DNA of 64,000 nucleotides from Blastococcus sp. TML/M2B (GCF_016612865.1 NZ_JAENZZ010000001.1:620001-684000); one strand, 5' to 3'. Positions 37,255 through 47,109 are shown, numbered from the stretch's first letter. Program-made: numbers and translations. Notes: generated by a model from the sequence alone, not told the origin.

Positions 37255-38496
37255 CTACCCGAGTTCGACAGCGAGCCGACCCTGCCGTGGCACCGGTATG
37301 CCGCCCGGCAGGGCCGGCTCGGCGGCGTGCGCGGGGTGCGGCGGGGGCACTGCCGGGCGGCCGAAGTGCCACCCCTGCCCGTAGTCGACGTCGAGCGCCC
37401 GGAGCGTGGCCGCCTCCTCCGGGGTCTCGATGCCCTCGGCCACGACGCGGGCCCCGAGCCCGCGGGCGAAGTCGACCAGCGACCGGATGAGGATGCTGCG
37501 CACCGAGTCGCTGTCCACGGCGGTGACCAGGCTGCGGTCGATCTTGATGACGTCCGGCGAGGTGACGACGATGTGGCGAAGCGAGGAGAAGCCGGCGCCG
37601 ACGTCGTCGATGGCCAGCCGCAGCCCGGCCGCGCGGAACGGCGCGAGGGCCGCCAGGAGCTGGTCGTAGTCGTCCACCGGGTCGTGCTCGGAGAGCTCGA
37701 GCAGCACGCGGTCGGCGGGGAGGCGGGAGAGCAGCGCGGCGCACTCCGGCGTCAGCAGCGTGCCGGGGGAGACGTTCATGGCGACGTACCCGTCGACCCG
37801 GTCGAGCAGGTCGGCCGCACGCGCCAGGGCCAGGAGCTCCAGTTGGTCGCCGCGGCCGACGCTGTGCGCCTCCGCGAAGACGACGTCCGGGGTCTGCTCC
37901 CACTCGGCGGGGAAGCGGCTCAGCGCCTCGGACCCGACGCGCAGGCCGGTCGCGAGGTCGACGATCGGCTGCAGCGCGACGACGGGGCCGCCGCCGGCGG
38001 TGATCGGGTCGAGCCGCTGCTCGATGCCGTTGCGCCGCTCCGCCTCCTTGACCTGCGGCTCGATGATCACCGAGGCGGCCGAGGCGAGGACGTCCATCAG
38101 CGCCTTGTCGCGCTGGGTGAGGTCCCGGTCGGAGGTGAGCCCCGCGGCGCAGAACGTCCCGTACAGCGTCCCGTCGGAGAGCGTCACCGGCACCGAGACG
38201 TAGCTGCGGATCCGCGGCATGCGGGCCGCCGGCAGCCGCATCGCCGCCGGGAAGTGCTTCAGGTCCGGGATCACCGCCGGCAGTTCCTTGTCGAGGATCG
38301 CCTGGCAGAGCGTGGTCTCCTGCATCTGCGTGACGCCCTCCTGGAAGAGGAAGGGCACCGAGGACTCCACGACCTCCAGGTGCTGGGTGGTGCCGTCCAG
38401 CCGGGACAGGAACGCCACGGACAGGCGCAGTGACTTCTTCGCCGTCCGGAGCAGTTCGGCGATCTGCTGCTCGGCATCGGTGCGCTTCGTGCCCAC
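37255..38496 (-). CDS. GAF-EAL c-di-GMP phosphodiesterase
   Basis: A 413-aa soluble protein. The GAF domain (about residues 20-165; FLSRLDGTTQHLEVVE, PRIRSYVSVPVTLSDGTLYG, TFCAAGLTSDRDLT) precedes an EAL domain in which the catalytic set appears complete: SEALSRF, YVAMNVSP, VLLELSEH, LAIDDVGAGFSSL, VIKIDRSLV, VVAEGIET and YGQGWHFGRP. It should hydrolyse c-di-GMP in response to a small ligand or redox signal bound by GAF. GTG 38496 follows GAGAGGA. Alone on its strand, converging on the HNH gene by 23 nt. Confidence 0.9.
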   Translation of the reverse strand: MGTKRTDAEQQIAELLRTAKKSLRLSVAFLSRLDGTTQHLEVVESSVPFLFQEGVTQMQETTLCQAILDKELPAVIPDLKHFPAAMRLPAARMPRIRSYVSVPVTLSDGTLYGTFCAAGLTSDRDLTQRDKALMDVLASAASVIIEPQVKEAERRNGIEQRLDPITAGGGPVVALQPIVDLATGLRVGSEALSRFPAEWEQTPDVVFAEAHSVGRGDQLELLALARAADLLDRVDGYVAMNVSPGTLLTPECAALLSRLPADRVLLELSEHDPVDDYDQLLAALAPFRAAGLRLAIDDVGAGFSSLRHIVVTSPDVIKIDRSLVTAVDSDSVRSILIRSLVDFARGLGARVVAEGIETPEEAATLRALDVDYGQGWHFGRPAVPPPHPAHAAEPALPGGIPVPRQGRLAVELG

Positions 38497-38621
38497 GGTG
38501 GGTTCCTCTCGGCTGCGTCACGGAAGTCGTCGGCCGATCGGGGCACGAACTGGAGGGCGGCTGCCCCGGAGGGGTCGGGCCGGCGGGGACGTCGTCGTCC
38601 GGAGCACCGGCGCCCGGCACG

Positions 38622-38627
38622 TAACCT
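38622..38627 (+). promoter_or_regulatory. -10 box of ychF (leaderless type)
   Basis: TAACCT ends 8 nt before GTG 38636 with no ribosome site between; the mRNA probably begins at the start codon. Confidence 0.4.
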
Positions 38628-38635
38628 GGACCCCC

Positions 38636-39709
38636 GTGAGCCTCACCATCGGGATCGTCGGCCTGCCCAACGTCGGCAAGTCGACCCTCTTCAACGCCCT
38701 GACCAAGAACGACGTGCTCGCGGCGAACTACCCGTTCGCGACGATCGAGCCCAACGTCGGCGTGGTGGGCGTGCCCGACCCGCGGCTGGACAAGCTCGCG
38801 GAGATCTTCGGGTCGCAGAAGATCATCCCGGCGACGGTGTCGTTCGTGGACATCGCCGGCATCGTGCGCGGCGCCAGCGAGGGTGCCGGCCTGGGCAACA
38901 AGTTCCTGGCGAACATCCGCGAGAGCGACGCGATCTGCCAGGTCATCCGCGTGTTCACCGACCCCGACGTCGTGCACGTCGAGGGCAAGGTCGACCCGGC
39001 CGACGACATCGAGACGATCAACACCGAGCTCGTGCTGGCCGACATGCAGACGCTGGAGAAGGCGATCCCGCGGCTGGAGAAGGAGTCGCGCAAGGACAAG
39101 GACCGCAAGGTCCTGCACGACGCCGCCGTCGCCGCCCAGGCCGTGCTGAACGAGGGCCGGACCCTCTTCGCCGCCGGCGTCGACCCCGAGCCGCTGCGCG
39201 AGCTGAGCCTGCTCACGACCAAGCCGTTCCTGTACGTGTTCAACGTCGACGCCGACGAGCTGGGCAACGCCGAGCAGCTGGACGAGCTGCGCGCGCTGGT
39301 GGCGCCCGCCGAGGCGATCTTCCTGGACGCGCAGACCGAGTCCGAGCTGATCGAGCTGCCGGCCGACGAGGCCGCCGAGCTGCTCGAGTCGATCGGTCAG
39401 AGCGAGCCGGGCCTGGACCAGCTGGCGAAGGTCGGCTTCCGCACCCTCGGGCTGCAGACCTACCTGACCGCCGGCCCCAAGGAGGCGCGCGCCTGGACCA
39501 TCCCGGTCGGCGCCACCGCCCCGCAGGCCGCGGGCGTCATCCACACCGACTTCCAGCGCGGCTTCATCAAGGCCGAGATCGTCTCCTTCGACCAGCTGGT
39601 CGAGGCCGGCTCCATGGCCGAGGCCAAGTCCAAGGGCTGGGTCCGCATGGAGGGCAAGGAGTACGTCATGGCCGACGGCGACGTCGTGGAGTTCCGCTTC
39701 AACGTCTGA
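38636..39709 (+). CDS. ychF: Redox-regulated ATPase/GTPase YchF (Obg family)
   Basis: A 357-aa ribosome-associated nucleotide hydrolase of the YchF/Ola1 group. G1 is GIVGLPNVGKSTLFNALT, G3 is VDIAGIVRGASEGAGLGNKF and the base-recognition position reads LYVFNVDADE (NVDA replacing NKxD), which is the reason YchF prefers ATP. The C-terminal TGS-like domain has GPKEARAWTIPVGATAPQAA, VIHTDFQRGFIKAEIVSFDQ and GKEYVMADGDVVEFRFNV. GTG 38636 gives the standard start MSLTIGIVG. Confidence 0.96.
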   Translation: MSLTIGIVGLPNVGKSTLFNALTKNDVLAANYPFATIEPNVGVVGVPDPRLDKLAEIFGSQKIIPATVSFVDIAGIVRGASEGAGLGNKFLANIRESDAICQVIRVFTDPDVVHVEGKVDPADDIETINTELVLADMQTLEKAIPRLEKESRKDKDRKVLHDAAVAAQAVLNEGRTLFAAGVDPEPLRELSLLTTKPFLYVFNVDADELGNAEQLDELRALVAPAEAIFLDAQTESELIELPADEAAELLESIGQSEPGLDQLAKVGFRTLGLQTYLTAGPKEARAWTIPVGATAPQAAGVIHTDFQRGFIKAEIVSFDQLVEAGSMAEAKSKGWVRMEGKEYVMADGDVVEFRFNV

Positions 39710-39790
39710 GGGGCCTGCGGGACGTGCCGATGAGTTCCGGTGGCACCGCGGGTCCCATGCGCGACGCCTGACGGACGACGGGAGAAGCGC

Positions 39791-40414
39791 GTGGGAGACG
39801 TCTGGTCGATGGTGCACGCGGAACGGGCGGCGCTGATCGACGACCTCGAGGACCTCGACGCCGCGCGGTGGGAGGAGCCGTCGCTCTGCGGGGGCTGGAC
39901 CGTGCACGACGTGGTCGCGCACCTCGTCGACTCGGCCGGCACGACCAAGATCGGCTTCGTGGTCGGCCTCGCGCGCGCGGGCTTCGACTTCGACCGCCAG
40001 AACGCCCGCGGCGTGCTGCGCCATCGCGGTGCCTCGCCGCAGGAGACGCTCGCGCGGCTCCGACGAGTGGCGTCGCGGAGGTCGACCCCTCCGGCGCCGC
40101 TGGACAGCCGGCTCGTCGAAGAGGTCGTCCACGGGGAGGACATCCGTCGTCCGCTGGGCCTCACCCGCTCCTACCCGGAGGAAGCCGTCGTCCGGGCGCT
40201 CCGCCTGCAGGCGCGCACCCCGGCGTCCTTCGGCGGAGCCAAGGAGCTCGTGGGGCGCGTCCGGCTCACGGCACCCGACGCGGACGTGTCGATCGGCGAC
40301 GGCTCGGAGGTCAGTGGCCCCGCGCTCTCGCTGCTCCTGGCCGTCTCCGGGCGGCGGGTGGCGCTGGCCGACCTCGACGGACCGGGGGTTCCCGTGCTCG
40401 TGGCGGCGAGCTGA
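39791..40414 (+). CDS. Maleylpyruvate isomerase-family mycothiol-dependent protein (MDMPI/DinB fold)
   Basis: A 207-aa four-helix metal protein. The MDMPI N-terminal domain is clear: VWSMVHAERAALIDDLEDLD, EEPSLCGGWTVHDVVAHLVD with the metal His residues, and RLVEEVVHGEDIRRPLG containing the third His. Such proteins use mycothiol as the thiol cofactor for isomerisation or transfer. GTG 39791 follows GGAG at 6 nt. Substrate unknown. It lies 81 nt downstream of ychF. Confidence 0.78.
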   Translation: MGDVWSMVHAERAALIDDLEDLDAARWEEPSLCGGWTVHDVVAHLVDSAGTTKIGFVVGLARAGFDFDRQNARGVLRHRGASPQETLARLRRVASRRSTPPAPLDSRLVEEVVHGEDIRRPLGLTRSYPEEAVVRALRLQARTPASFGGAKELVGRVRLTAPDADVSIGDGSEVSGPALSLLLAVSGRRVALADLDGPGVPVLVAAS

Positions 40415-40512
40415 CCCCCGCCCGGGGTCCGGCCGGCACGGAGCTCTCGACGGCCGCGATCGGGAGCCGGGTCGCCGAGGTGCGCGCAGCCACCGTTGCC
40501 GGCGGTCGCCGC

Positions 40513-40670
40513 TATGCTGCGGATCGGTGGCTCGCGCCACCGACAGCACTTCCAGGCGACCACTCGCCTGAATCTTCTCGGAGAGGCCCGACCAGGTCGG
40601 GGCACGTCCGGTGGGGGTGCGGCGTACCGATACGCCGACTTCACGGTGATGCTCGGCGTCGGCCGACGAG
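40513..40670 (+). promoter_or_regulatory. Putative structured 5' leader with several hairpins
   Basis: A -10-like TATGCT (40513-40518) is followed, in the leader of the DUF1801 gene, by hairpins at 40524-40543 (8-bp stem, loop TCGC), 40553-40570 (7 bp, loop CCAC), 40587-40601 (6 bp, loop CAG), 40620-40637 (7 bp, loop CCGA) and a palindrome CGTCGGCCGACG at 40657-40668 touching the GAGAGGA ribosome site. No known riboswitch class is recognised. The region is 266 nt long in all (40415-40680) and shows no coding potential. Confidence 0.45.
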
Positions 40671-40680
40671 AGGACCAAGC

Positions 40681-41034
40681 ATGTCGTCGAAGGACGAGAA
40701 GAACCTCGCTCAGGTGATCGACACCATCGCGAAGCTGGACGAGCCGCGGCGGTCGCTGATGCAGCGGGTGCACGACGTAATCATGACCAGCGCTCCGGCC
40801 CTGAAGCCGCGGATCTGGTACGGGATGCCGGCCTACGCCCTCTCGGCGGGTACGCCGGCACTGGTGACCCTGCGCAGCGACGACCGCATAAATCTCGCGC
40901 TCACCGAGAAGGCCGACTTCCGGCCCGCCGGCGGCTCGGACGGGTCCCTGATGCCCGCGGCCTGGTACTTCGAGACCGTGGATGAAGCGGCGGAGCAACG
41001 GATAGCCGACATCGTCAGGGCCGTCGTCTCCTGA
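40681..41034 (+). CDS. DUF1801 (YdhG-like) domain protein
   Basis: A 117-aa protein of the YdhG/DUF1801 superfamily, with the family core LMQRVHDVIMTSAPALKPRI, WYGMPAYALSAGTP and RINLALTEKADF. The fold is known in an iron chaperone-like protein, but most members have no proven function. ATG 40681 has GAGAGGA upstream and a structured leader. Its C-terminus faces the deacetylase gene. Confidence 0.75.
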   Translation: MSSKDEKNLAQVIDTIAKLDEPRRSLMQRVHDVIMTSAPALKPRIWYGMPAYALSAGTPALVTLRSDDRINLALTEKADFRPAGGSDGSLMPAAWYFETVDEAAEQRIADIVRAVVS

Positions 41035-41100
41035 CCCCGTGAGGTCCGAGCCCGCCCGCCGGTCCAGCCGCGGTCGGCGAGTGGGTTCCTGACCCGGGGG

Positions 41101-41991
41101 TCAGGGCAGGTGCTCCGACAGCTGCACGAAGCGGAAGCCATCGGCGGTGAGGCGGGGGAGGGCGGCGGCGACACCGGCGGCGGTGCCGCCGGTGGGCTGG
41201 TTCAGGTGGCCGATGACGATCGAGCCCGGGCCCGCGGAGCGCAGCGAGGCGGTCACCTGCGCGGCCGAGAACGTGGCGCCGGCGTCGCCGTTGACGTCGA
41301 AGTTGACCACCGTCTGACCCAGCTCCCCGGCGATCCGGACGGCGACGTCGTCGTAGTGCGCCGTCCCGGAGCGGAAGAACCGGGGCGGCGCGCCGGTCAG
41401 CTCGGTCAGGGTCCGCGTGTTGCCGTCGACCTCGTCGAAGGCCGCGCCCGGGCCCGTGGTCCCCGCGATCCCGTAGGCGGCGGCGCCGGTCACCGACAGC
41501 GGCTGGTGCGCCGTCCCGTGGTTCGCCAGCTCGAACAGCGGATCGGCGGCCAGCTCCGCCGCCAGGTCGGGGTGCGCGGTGATCCACCGCTGGTTCAGGA
41601 ACAGCGTCGCCGGCGCCCCGGCCGCCCGCAGCGCGGCGATCAGCGCGGCGTCGTACCCGCTGCCGTGCGTCCCGCCGCAGGCGTCGAAGGTCAGCGCGAC
41701 CACCCGCTCCGCCGTCGGCAGCCGGTTCACCACCCCCGGCACGTCGAGACCGAACGCAGTGGGGCGCACCCCCGCGTACCGCGCCACCACGTCCTCCCGC
41801 GTCGGCCCAGCGGTCCCGCCAGGAGCACCCGACGGGGCGGAGGTCGGGGCTGCGGCATGCGGGGTGCTGCTGGGCGCGGGCGCGCGCGTCGGACCGGACG
41901 GCGCAGCGACCGACGGCGCGCAGGCCGCGGCGAGACCGGCCGCCGCCAGCAGGAGCAGGGCCCGCCGATCGGGTGAGATGAGGGCGGGCAC
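41101..41991 (-). CDS. Polysaccharide deacetylase-family lipoprotein (NodB fold)
   Basis: A 296-aa secreted lipoprotein. The signal peptide ends in the lipobox LAAACAPS, followed by an Ala/Pro/Ser linker (30-65) and the NodB domain. Motif 1 is VVALTFDACGGTHGSGYD (catalytic Asp kept, second Asp of TFDD replaced), motif 2 ELANHGTAHQPLS (HxxxH), motif 3 RFFRSGTAHYDD and motif 5 SIVIGHLNQP. The TFDACGG form is found in other actinobacterial members. Target could be peptidoglycan or another glycan. A small inverted repeat (CCTGACC/GGTCAGG, 41088-41105) covers the stop. Confidence 0.85.
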   Translation of the reverse strand: MPALISPDRRALLLLAAAGLAAACAPSVAAPSGPTRAPAPSSTPHAAAPTSAPSGAPGGTAGPTREDVVARYAGVRPTAFGLDVPGVVNRLPTAERVVALTFDACGGTHGSGYDAALIAALRAAGAPATLFLNQRWITAHPDLAAELAADPLFELANHGTAHQPLSVTGAAAYGIAGTTGPGAAFDEVDGNTRTLTELTGAPPRFFRSGTAHYDDVAVRIAGELGQTVVNFDVNGDAGATFSAAQVTASLRSAGPGSIVIGHLNQPTGGTAAGVAAALPRLTADGFRFVQLSEHLP

Positions 41992-42045
41992 GGTCGAGGC
42001 AGTATGCCGGGCGCTCCCGCCGGAGCCCGCGCGACGGGCCGGGGC

Positions 42046-43224
42046 TCAGACCCGGCCGCGGAGGATCCGCCGGGTGTAGATCCGCGGCAGCACGTAGCGG
42101 TCGAAGAACCAGGTGGAGCGCCGCGGTACGAAGGGGTCGAGGAAGGGCACCGACGGGCTGGGCCGGCCGCCCCGGTCCACCTCGTTGAGCACCAGCGTCC
42201 GCCGGGCGACGGTGATCGGCATGACCGTGTAGCCGTCGTAGCGCTGGAGCTCCCGGCCGCGCGCGGCCGCGGCCAGGTTCTGCGACAGCACCGCCACCTG
42301 CTTGCGCAGCGCACCACCGGAGGGCCGGGTCCCGACGTCGGCGGCGTCGCCGATCGCCCAGATCGAGCCGGACCGGCGCGAGCGCAGCGTCTCCGGATCG
42401 ACGTCCACCTGCCCGGACGGGCCGGCCAGCCCCGCGTCGGCGATCCACGACGGCGCCCGGTAGTGCGGCACCGCGTGCGCGAAGGCGACGTCGCCCAGCA
42501 CGTGCCGGCCGCTGCGCGAACCGACCACCACGGCGTGCGCGTCGGCGTCCACCGTCTCGATCCGCGCCTCGCGCAGAACCTCGACGCCGAAGTCGGCGAA
42601 CGCCCGCTCCAGCACCTCGTCGGCGCGCGGCACACCGGTCGCGGTCGCGCCGGGCAGGACGAGGCGGACGTCAAGGTTCCCCAGCACCCCCGCCCGCCGC
42701 CACGCGTCGCACGCCATGAACAGCGGCTTGAGCGCCGTCGGCGCGCACGACGCCGGCTCCGGCGGCACGGTGAACACGACCGTCCCGCTGCGCAGCGACC
42801 GAAGCCGCGGCCACACCGTCGGCGTGCTGCCGGGGACGTACGAGGACGCCGCCCACCCGTCCGCGTAGGCGGCCTGCAGCCCCGGCGTGGCGGCCCAGTC
42901 CTCCTCCAGGCCGGGGCACAGCACGAGCGTGGCGCACGACAGCGTCCGGCCCGACCGGGTCCGCACGGTCATCGCCGCCGGGTCGACCGCCTCGACGGTG
43001 TCCCGGATCCAGGTGCAGCCCTCGGGCACGACGTCGGCCATGCGGAGCTCGAGGTCGGCCATCTCCGCCTCGCCGCCCGCGACGTAGTTGAGCAGCGGCT
43101 TGTAGCGGTGCACCGGCTGGGCGGCCACCACCGTCACCCCGCGGACCCCGTCGCGCAGCAGCTTGGCGGCCAGGGAGATGCCGGCGTTGCCGGCCCCGAC
43201 GATCAGCACCTCGGAACGGTCCAC
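42046..43224 (-). CDS. FAD-dependent oxidoreductase, sulfide:quinone reductase-like
   Basis: A 392-aa flavoprotein with SEVLIVGAGNAGISLAAKLL at the N-terminus (GxGxxG), QPVHRYKPLLNYVAGGEAE, TLVLCPGLEEDW, and C-terminal SIWAIGDAADVGTRPSGGAL with KQVAVLSQNLAAA. This matches the SQR/flavocytochrome c sulfide dehydrogenase and Ndh group. Redox cysteines of true SQRs are not clearly in place, so sulfide may not be the substrate. GTG 43224 immediately precedes the Rossmann strand and is chosen over a very long extension. Confidence 0.78.
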   Translation of the reverse strand: MDRSEVLIVGAGNAGISLAAKLLRDGVRGVTVVAAQPVHRYKPLLNYVAGGEAEMADLELRMADVVPEGCTWIRDTVEAVDPAAMTVRTRSGRTLSCATLVLCPGLEEDWAATPGLQAAYADGWAASSYVPGSTPTVWPRLRSLRSGTVVFTVPPEPASCAPTALKPLFMACDAWRRAGVLGNLDVRLVLPGATATGVPRADEVLERAFADFGVEVLREARIETVDADAHAVVVGSRSGRHVLGDVAFAHAVPHYRAPSWIADAGLAGPSGQVDVDPETLRSRRSGSIWAIGDAADVGTRPSGGALRKQVAVLSQNLAAAARGRELQRYDGYTVMPITVARRTLVLNEVDRGGRPSPSVPFLDPFVPRRSTWFFDRYVLPRIYTRRILRGRV

Positions 43225-43271
43225 CCAGCGAGCCTGCCCACTCGCGGCCGATCCCGCGCGGCGAGCGCCGG

Positions 43272-45413
43272 TCAGGGCTGCAGGATCGCGGCCGCCAGCT
43301 CGGGGGCGATCCGCTGCGCGTACTCGGCGGTCAGGTGCTGACCGTCGCCGTACACCGGCGTGCTGCCCACGAACGTGGGGCAACGGTCGTCCACGCAGAA
43401 CCACGGCTCGGGGTCGATCGCCCGCGCTCCGGTCGCGGCGGCCACCGCGCGCTCGCTCGCCATCTGCGGGGCGAAGGTCTCGGCCGGACCGCGGAGGCAG
43501 TCCTGCGGCCCGTTGAGGCTGGTCGGGCAGGTCTGCAGGCTCTCCGAGCCCGGGGGCGCGCCGAGGACGACCACCCGGGCGCCCGAGGCCTGCACCCGGC
43601 GCACGATCTCCGTGAGGCCCTCGGTGTACAGCGACGGTCGGTCCGCGCCGCGCTGCAGCTGGGCCCGCCAGGAGTGGGTCATCACCACGACGGTCGGCGG
43701 GTTCTCCAGGATGTGCTCCAGCGCCCACTCGCGGTGCTCGACGCAGCCGTCGAACGGCTCGCCCTCGAACAGGGTGAGCGCGGTGATGTTGGGGCACAGG
43801 CCGAACGTCAGGCTCTGCACCGACCACCCCGCCGGGACGAACTCCTCGCGCAGCCCCGGCACCCACGCGGCGGCGAAGGAGTCGCCGAGGACGGCGATCG
43901 ACTGCGTGGCGTCGGCATCGCCCCACCGGCACGTGTCGACGTTCTCCTCGCTGATGTGCAGGCACCCCTCGTCCCACTGCTTCGTGAGGTAGCCGGGCAG
44001 CTCGTCGAGGCTCGGGTCGAGGTCGGCGGGCCACTCCGTCGCGAAGGTGGCGGCCTGGATGTCGCGCTGGAGCGGGGTGAGCGGGGGCAGCCCGCCGGCG
44101 GCGGCCGCGGCGTCCGCCTCGGCCGCCGCCCGCGCGGCCTCGGCCTCCCCGGCCCCGGCCTCGCCCTGCGGCAGGACAACCACGGTCACCGCGGTGGCCG
44201 CCGTGACCACGACCGCGGCGACACCCACCAGCCCGGCCCGGCGGAACACCGGGCGCGCCCGCCTGCGGTCCACCGGCCGGTGCGGCAGCAGCCAGTTCGT
44301 GTGCAGCACCGGCTGCTCGATGCAGTAGTAGGACACCGTGGCCAGCGCCAGGGAGACGGCGAGCGCGGCCGCGTAGAAGCGCGGCGTGCCGGGTGCCATG
44401 AGCACCCCGGCGACGACCACCACCGGCCAGTGCCAGAGGTAGAGGGAGTAGGAGATGGCGCCGACGAACCCGGCCGGTGCGCTGCCCAGCGCCCAGCGGC
44501 CGCCCGGCCCGCCGGGAGCGGCGCCCCAGGCGAGCAGCGCGGCCGTGCCGACGACGGGCAGCGCCGCCGCCGTCCCCGGGAACGGCGTCCCCTCGTCGAG
44601 GACGAACGCGGAGGCGAGCACGACGGCCAGCCCGGCCCACGCCAGCGCCGCCCGCAGCGGGGCGGGCAGCCGGGAGAGCTGCGCCGCCGAGACCGCGACG
44701 AGCGCGCCCAGCCCGAGCTCCCAGGCCCGGGTGAAGGTGGAGAAGTAGGCCGTCGTCGGTGACGCGCTCGTCGCGTGCACCGACCAGGCGAACGACGCCG
44801 CGGTCACCGCGCCGAGGACCACCCACAGCACGACGCGACGGCGGCCGGCACCGGCCAGCGGGACGGCGAACGCGAGCAGGACCAGCGCCGGCCAGACGAG
44901 GTAGAACTGCTCCTCGACCGCCAGCGACCAGAAGTGCTGCACCGTCGAGGGCGCCGCGGTCAGCGCGAAGTAGTCGGTGCCCTGGCGGGCGAAGTTGATG
45001 TTCGCGCCGAACAGCGCCGCCCAGACGACGTCGGTGACCGTCTCCTCGAAGCGCCCCCGCAGGAAGACGACGTACGCCACCGCCGTGGTGGCCGCCAGCG
45101 TCGTGAGTGCGGCCGGCAGCAGCCGGCGCGCCCGCCGGGCGTAGAAGCCGCGGAAGGAGATCCGCCCGGTCCGCGCCCGCTCGCGCACCAGCAGCCCGGT
45201 GATGAGGAAGCCGGAGATGACGAAGAAGACGTCGACGCCGACGAAGCCGCCCGCGGGCCACCCCGTGACGTGGGCTGCGACGACGAGGCCGACGGCCACG
45301 GCGCGCAGCCCCTGGATGTCGGCCCGGTGGTGGCTCTTCCCGGCCGGACCGGCCGGAGCGGCGGCTCGGGGCTCCGGGGGGCGGGCATCGGTCAGGGTGG
45401 TCGCGCCCACCAT
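43272..45413 (-). CDS. OafA/YrhL-type acyltransferase with SGNH domain
   Basis: A 713-aa protein. Residues 25-400 form an acyltransferase-3 membrane domain of about ten helices, starting HRADIQGLRAVAVGLVVAAH with GFVGVDVFFVISGFLITGLL and FYARRARRLLPAALTTL. The C-terminal SGNH hydrolase domain has the nucleophile in SIAVLGDSFAAAW and the DxxH end in YGDGQHLTAEYAQRI. It should O-acylate an extracellular polysaccharide or wall polymer. ATG 45413 follows AGGAGG. No partner gene is adjacent. Confidence 0.92.
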   Translation of the reverse strand: MVGATTLTDARPPEPRAAAPAGPAGKSHHRADIQGLRAVAVGLVVAAHVTGWPAGGFVGVDVFFVISGFLITGLLVRERARTGRISFRGFYARRARRLLPAALTTLAATTAVAYVVFLRGRFEETVTDVVWAALFGANINFARQGTDYFALTAAPSTVQHFWSLAVEEQFYLVWPALVLLAFAVPLAGAGRRRVVLWVVLGAVTAASFAWSVHATSASPTTAYFSTFTRAWELGLGALVAVSAAQLSRLPAPLRAALAWAGLAVVLASAFVLDEGTPFPGTAAALPVVGTAALLAWGAAPGGPGGRWALGSAPAGFVGAISYSLYLWHWPVVVVAGVLMAPGTPRFYAAALAVSLALATVSYYCIEQPVLHTNWLLPHRPVDRRRARPVFRRAGLVGVAAVVVTAATAVTVVVLPQGEAGAGEAEAARAAAEADAAAAAGGLPPLTPLQRDIQAATFATEWPADLDPSLDELPGYLTKQWDEGCLHISEENVDTCRWGDADATQSIAVLGDSFAAAWVPGLREEFVPAGWSVQSLTFGLCPNITALTLFEGEPFDGCVEHREWALEHILENPPTVVVMTHSWRAQLQRGADRPSLYTEGLTEIVRRVQASGARVVVLGAPPGSESLQTCPTSLNGPQDCLRGPAETFAPQMASERAVAAATGARAIDPEPWFCVDDRCPTFVGSTPVYGDGQHLTAEYAQRIAPELAAAILQP

Positions 45414-45575
45414 CGACGTCCTCCTGTGTGAGTGCTGGCTGCGTGCCGCAGCGCAGCACCTGCGTCGGCCCCTCTTCCATCGGCAGATCGACGCGCCCGT
45501 CGTCCCCGGGGCGCCAGTCTGCCTCGCCCCCGCTCCCGTCGACAGGGGGCCGCGCGATTCCGCGGCGCGGTCGGC

Positions 45576-47042
45576 TCAGGTGCCGCAGAAGGTGCGGAAC
45601 GCGGCGCCGAAGTCGCGGGGCGCGGGCTCGGCGTACCGCTCGTGGTCCGGGCGCTCCTCGAAGGGTGAGCCCAGCACGTCGAGCAGCTCGTCGAGCAGCG
45701 CGAGGTCCCCGCCGGTGGCGGCGTCGAGCGCCTCCTCGACGAGGTGGTTGCGGGGGATGTACACCGGGTTCACCCGGTCCATCGCCGCGCCGTCCGGGGA
45801 GAGCGCCCGCCAGCGCTCGAGCCAACCGTCGAGCCCGGCCAGGTCGAGGACCAGCAGCCGCACGGGCTCGGCGTCGCCGCGGGCGGCGTCGGCGAGCCGG
45901 CGGAAGAACGACGTCCAGTCGACGTGGCCGGCCTGGAGGAGGGCGAGCAGATCGGTCACGAGGTCGGCCACCACGGCGTCGTCGGCCCCCGCGGGCAGGC
46001 CGAGCTTGGCCCGCATCCCATCGGCGAGGGCGGCGTCGTACCGCGGCCGGAACGTCTTCAGCGACTCGACGGCCAGCGCGACCGCCCGGTCCGGGTCCTC
46101 GTCGATGAGCGGCAGCAGCGCCTCGGCCAGCCGCGCCAGGTTCCACTCGGCGGCCAGCGGCTGGTAGCCGTAGCGGTACCGGCCGCCCTCGTCGATCGAG
46201 CTGAAGGAGGTGTCCGGGTCGTAGGCCTCCATGAACGCGCACGGGCCGTAGTCGATCGTCTCGCCGGAGATCGTCATGTTGTCGGTGTTCATCACCCCGT
46301 GCACGAACCCGACGAGCATCCAGCGGGCCACCAGCGATGCCTGCACCGCCAGCACCGCCTCGAACAGCGCGAGGTAGGGGTTGGCTGCGTCGGCCGCTGC
46401 GGGGTGGTGCCGGGCGATGGCGACGTCGGCCAGGCGGCGCAGCAGGTCGACGTCGTCGGTGGCGCGGGCGTACTGGAAGCTGCCGACCCGCAGGTGGCTG
46501 CTCGCCACCCGAGCCAGGACGGCGCCCGGCAGCACCGTCTCGCGCCGGACGGCCCGACCGGTGGCGACGACGGCGAGCGCGCGGGTGGTCGGGATGCCCA
46601 GCGCGTGCATCGCCTCGCTGACCACGTACTCGCGCAGCATCGGGCCGACGGCGGCCAGGCCGTCGCCGCCGCGGGCGAACGGGGTGCGGCCCGAGCCCTT
46701 GAGGTGCAGGTCGCGCACCGTGCCCGCGTCATCCACCAGCTCGCCCAGCAGCAGCGCACGGCCGTCCCCGAGGCGGGGCGAGTAGCCGCCGAATTGGTGC
46801 CCCGAGTACGCCTGGGCGACCGGCCGGGCGCCGTCGGGGACGGCGGTGCCGACGAGCAGCCGCAGCCCCTCGGGGGTGCGCAGCGCGGCCGCGTCGAGGC
46901 CGAGCTCGGCGGCCAGCGGCTCGTTGAACGCGAGCAGCCGCGGGTCGGGGGCCTCCTCGGCCTGCCACGGCACGGCCAGCTCGGGGAGGGCGCGGGCGAA
47001 GCGGTCGTCGAGGCGGAGGGCCTGACCGGTGTGGACGCTCAC
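45576..47042 (-). CDS. selO: SelO/YdiU-family protein adenylyltransferase
   Basis: A 488-aa pseudokinase that AMPylates proteins and responds to redox state. Family marks are [80 protein letters not shown] and [15 protein letters not shown]. The C-terminus ends FCGT, with one Cys where many homologues have a redox CxxU/CxxC. GTG 47042 gives the family N-terminus. The gap to pspC holds two copies of GCGGATCCGGG (47110-47131). Confidence 0.92.
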   Translation of the reverse strand: MSVHTGQALRLDDRFARALPELAVPWQAEEAPDPRLLAFNEPLAAELGLDAAALRTPEGLRLLVGTAVPDGARPVAQAYSGHQFGGYSPRLGDGRALLLGELVDDAGTVRDLHLKGSGRTPFARGGDGLAAVGPMLREYVVSEAMHALGIPTTRALAVVATGRAVRRETVLPGAVLARVASSHLRVGSFQYARATDDVDLLRRLADVAIARHHPAAADAANPYLALFEAVLAVQASLVARWMLVGFVHGVMNTDNMTISGETIDYGPCAFMEAYDPDTSFSSIDEGGRYRYGYQPLAAEWNLARLAEALLPLIDEDPDRAVALAVESLKTFRPRYDAALADGMRAKLGLPAGADDAVVADLVTDLLALLQAGHVDWTSFFRRLADAARGDAEPVRLLVLDLAGLDGWLERWRALSPDGAAMDRVNPVYIPRNHLVEEALDAATGGDLALLDELLDVLGSPFEERPDHERYAEPAPRDFGAAFRTFCGT

Positions 47043-47109
47043 CCCGTCGACGGTACGTCCGCACGCCGGTGCGTGTCGGCTCCCGCGGAGCGGGGGTGGA
47101 CCCTGACCA

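Noticed and set aside
45471..45495. GCCGATGG on the minus strand upstream of the acyltransferase
   Set aside because: No CTCNAG-like -35 at the required distance; probably chance in GC-rich DNA.
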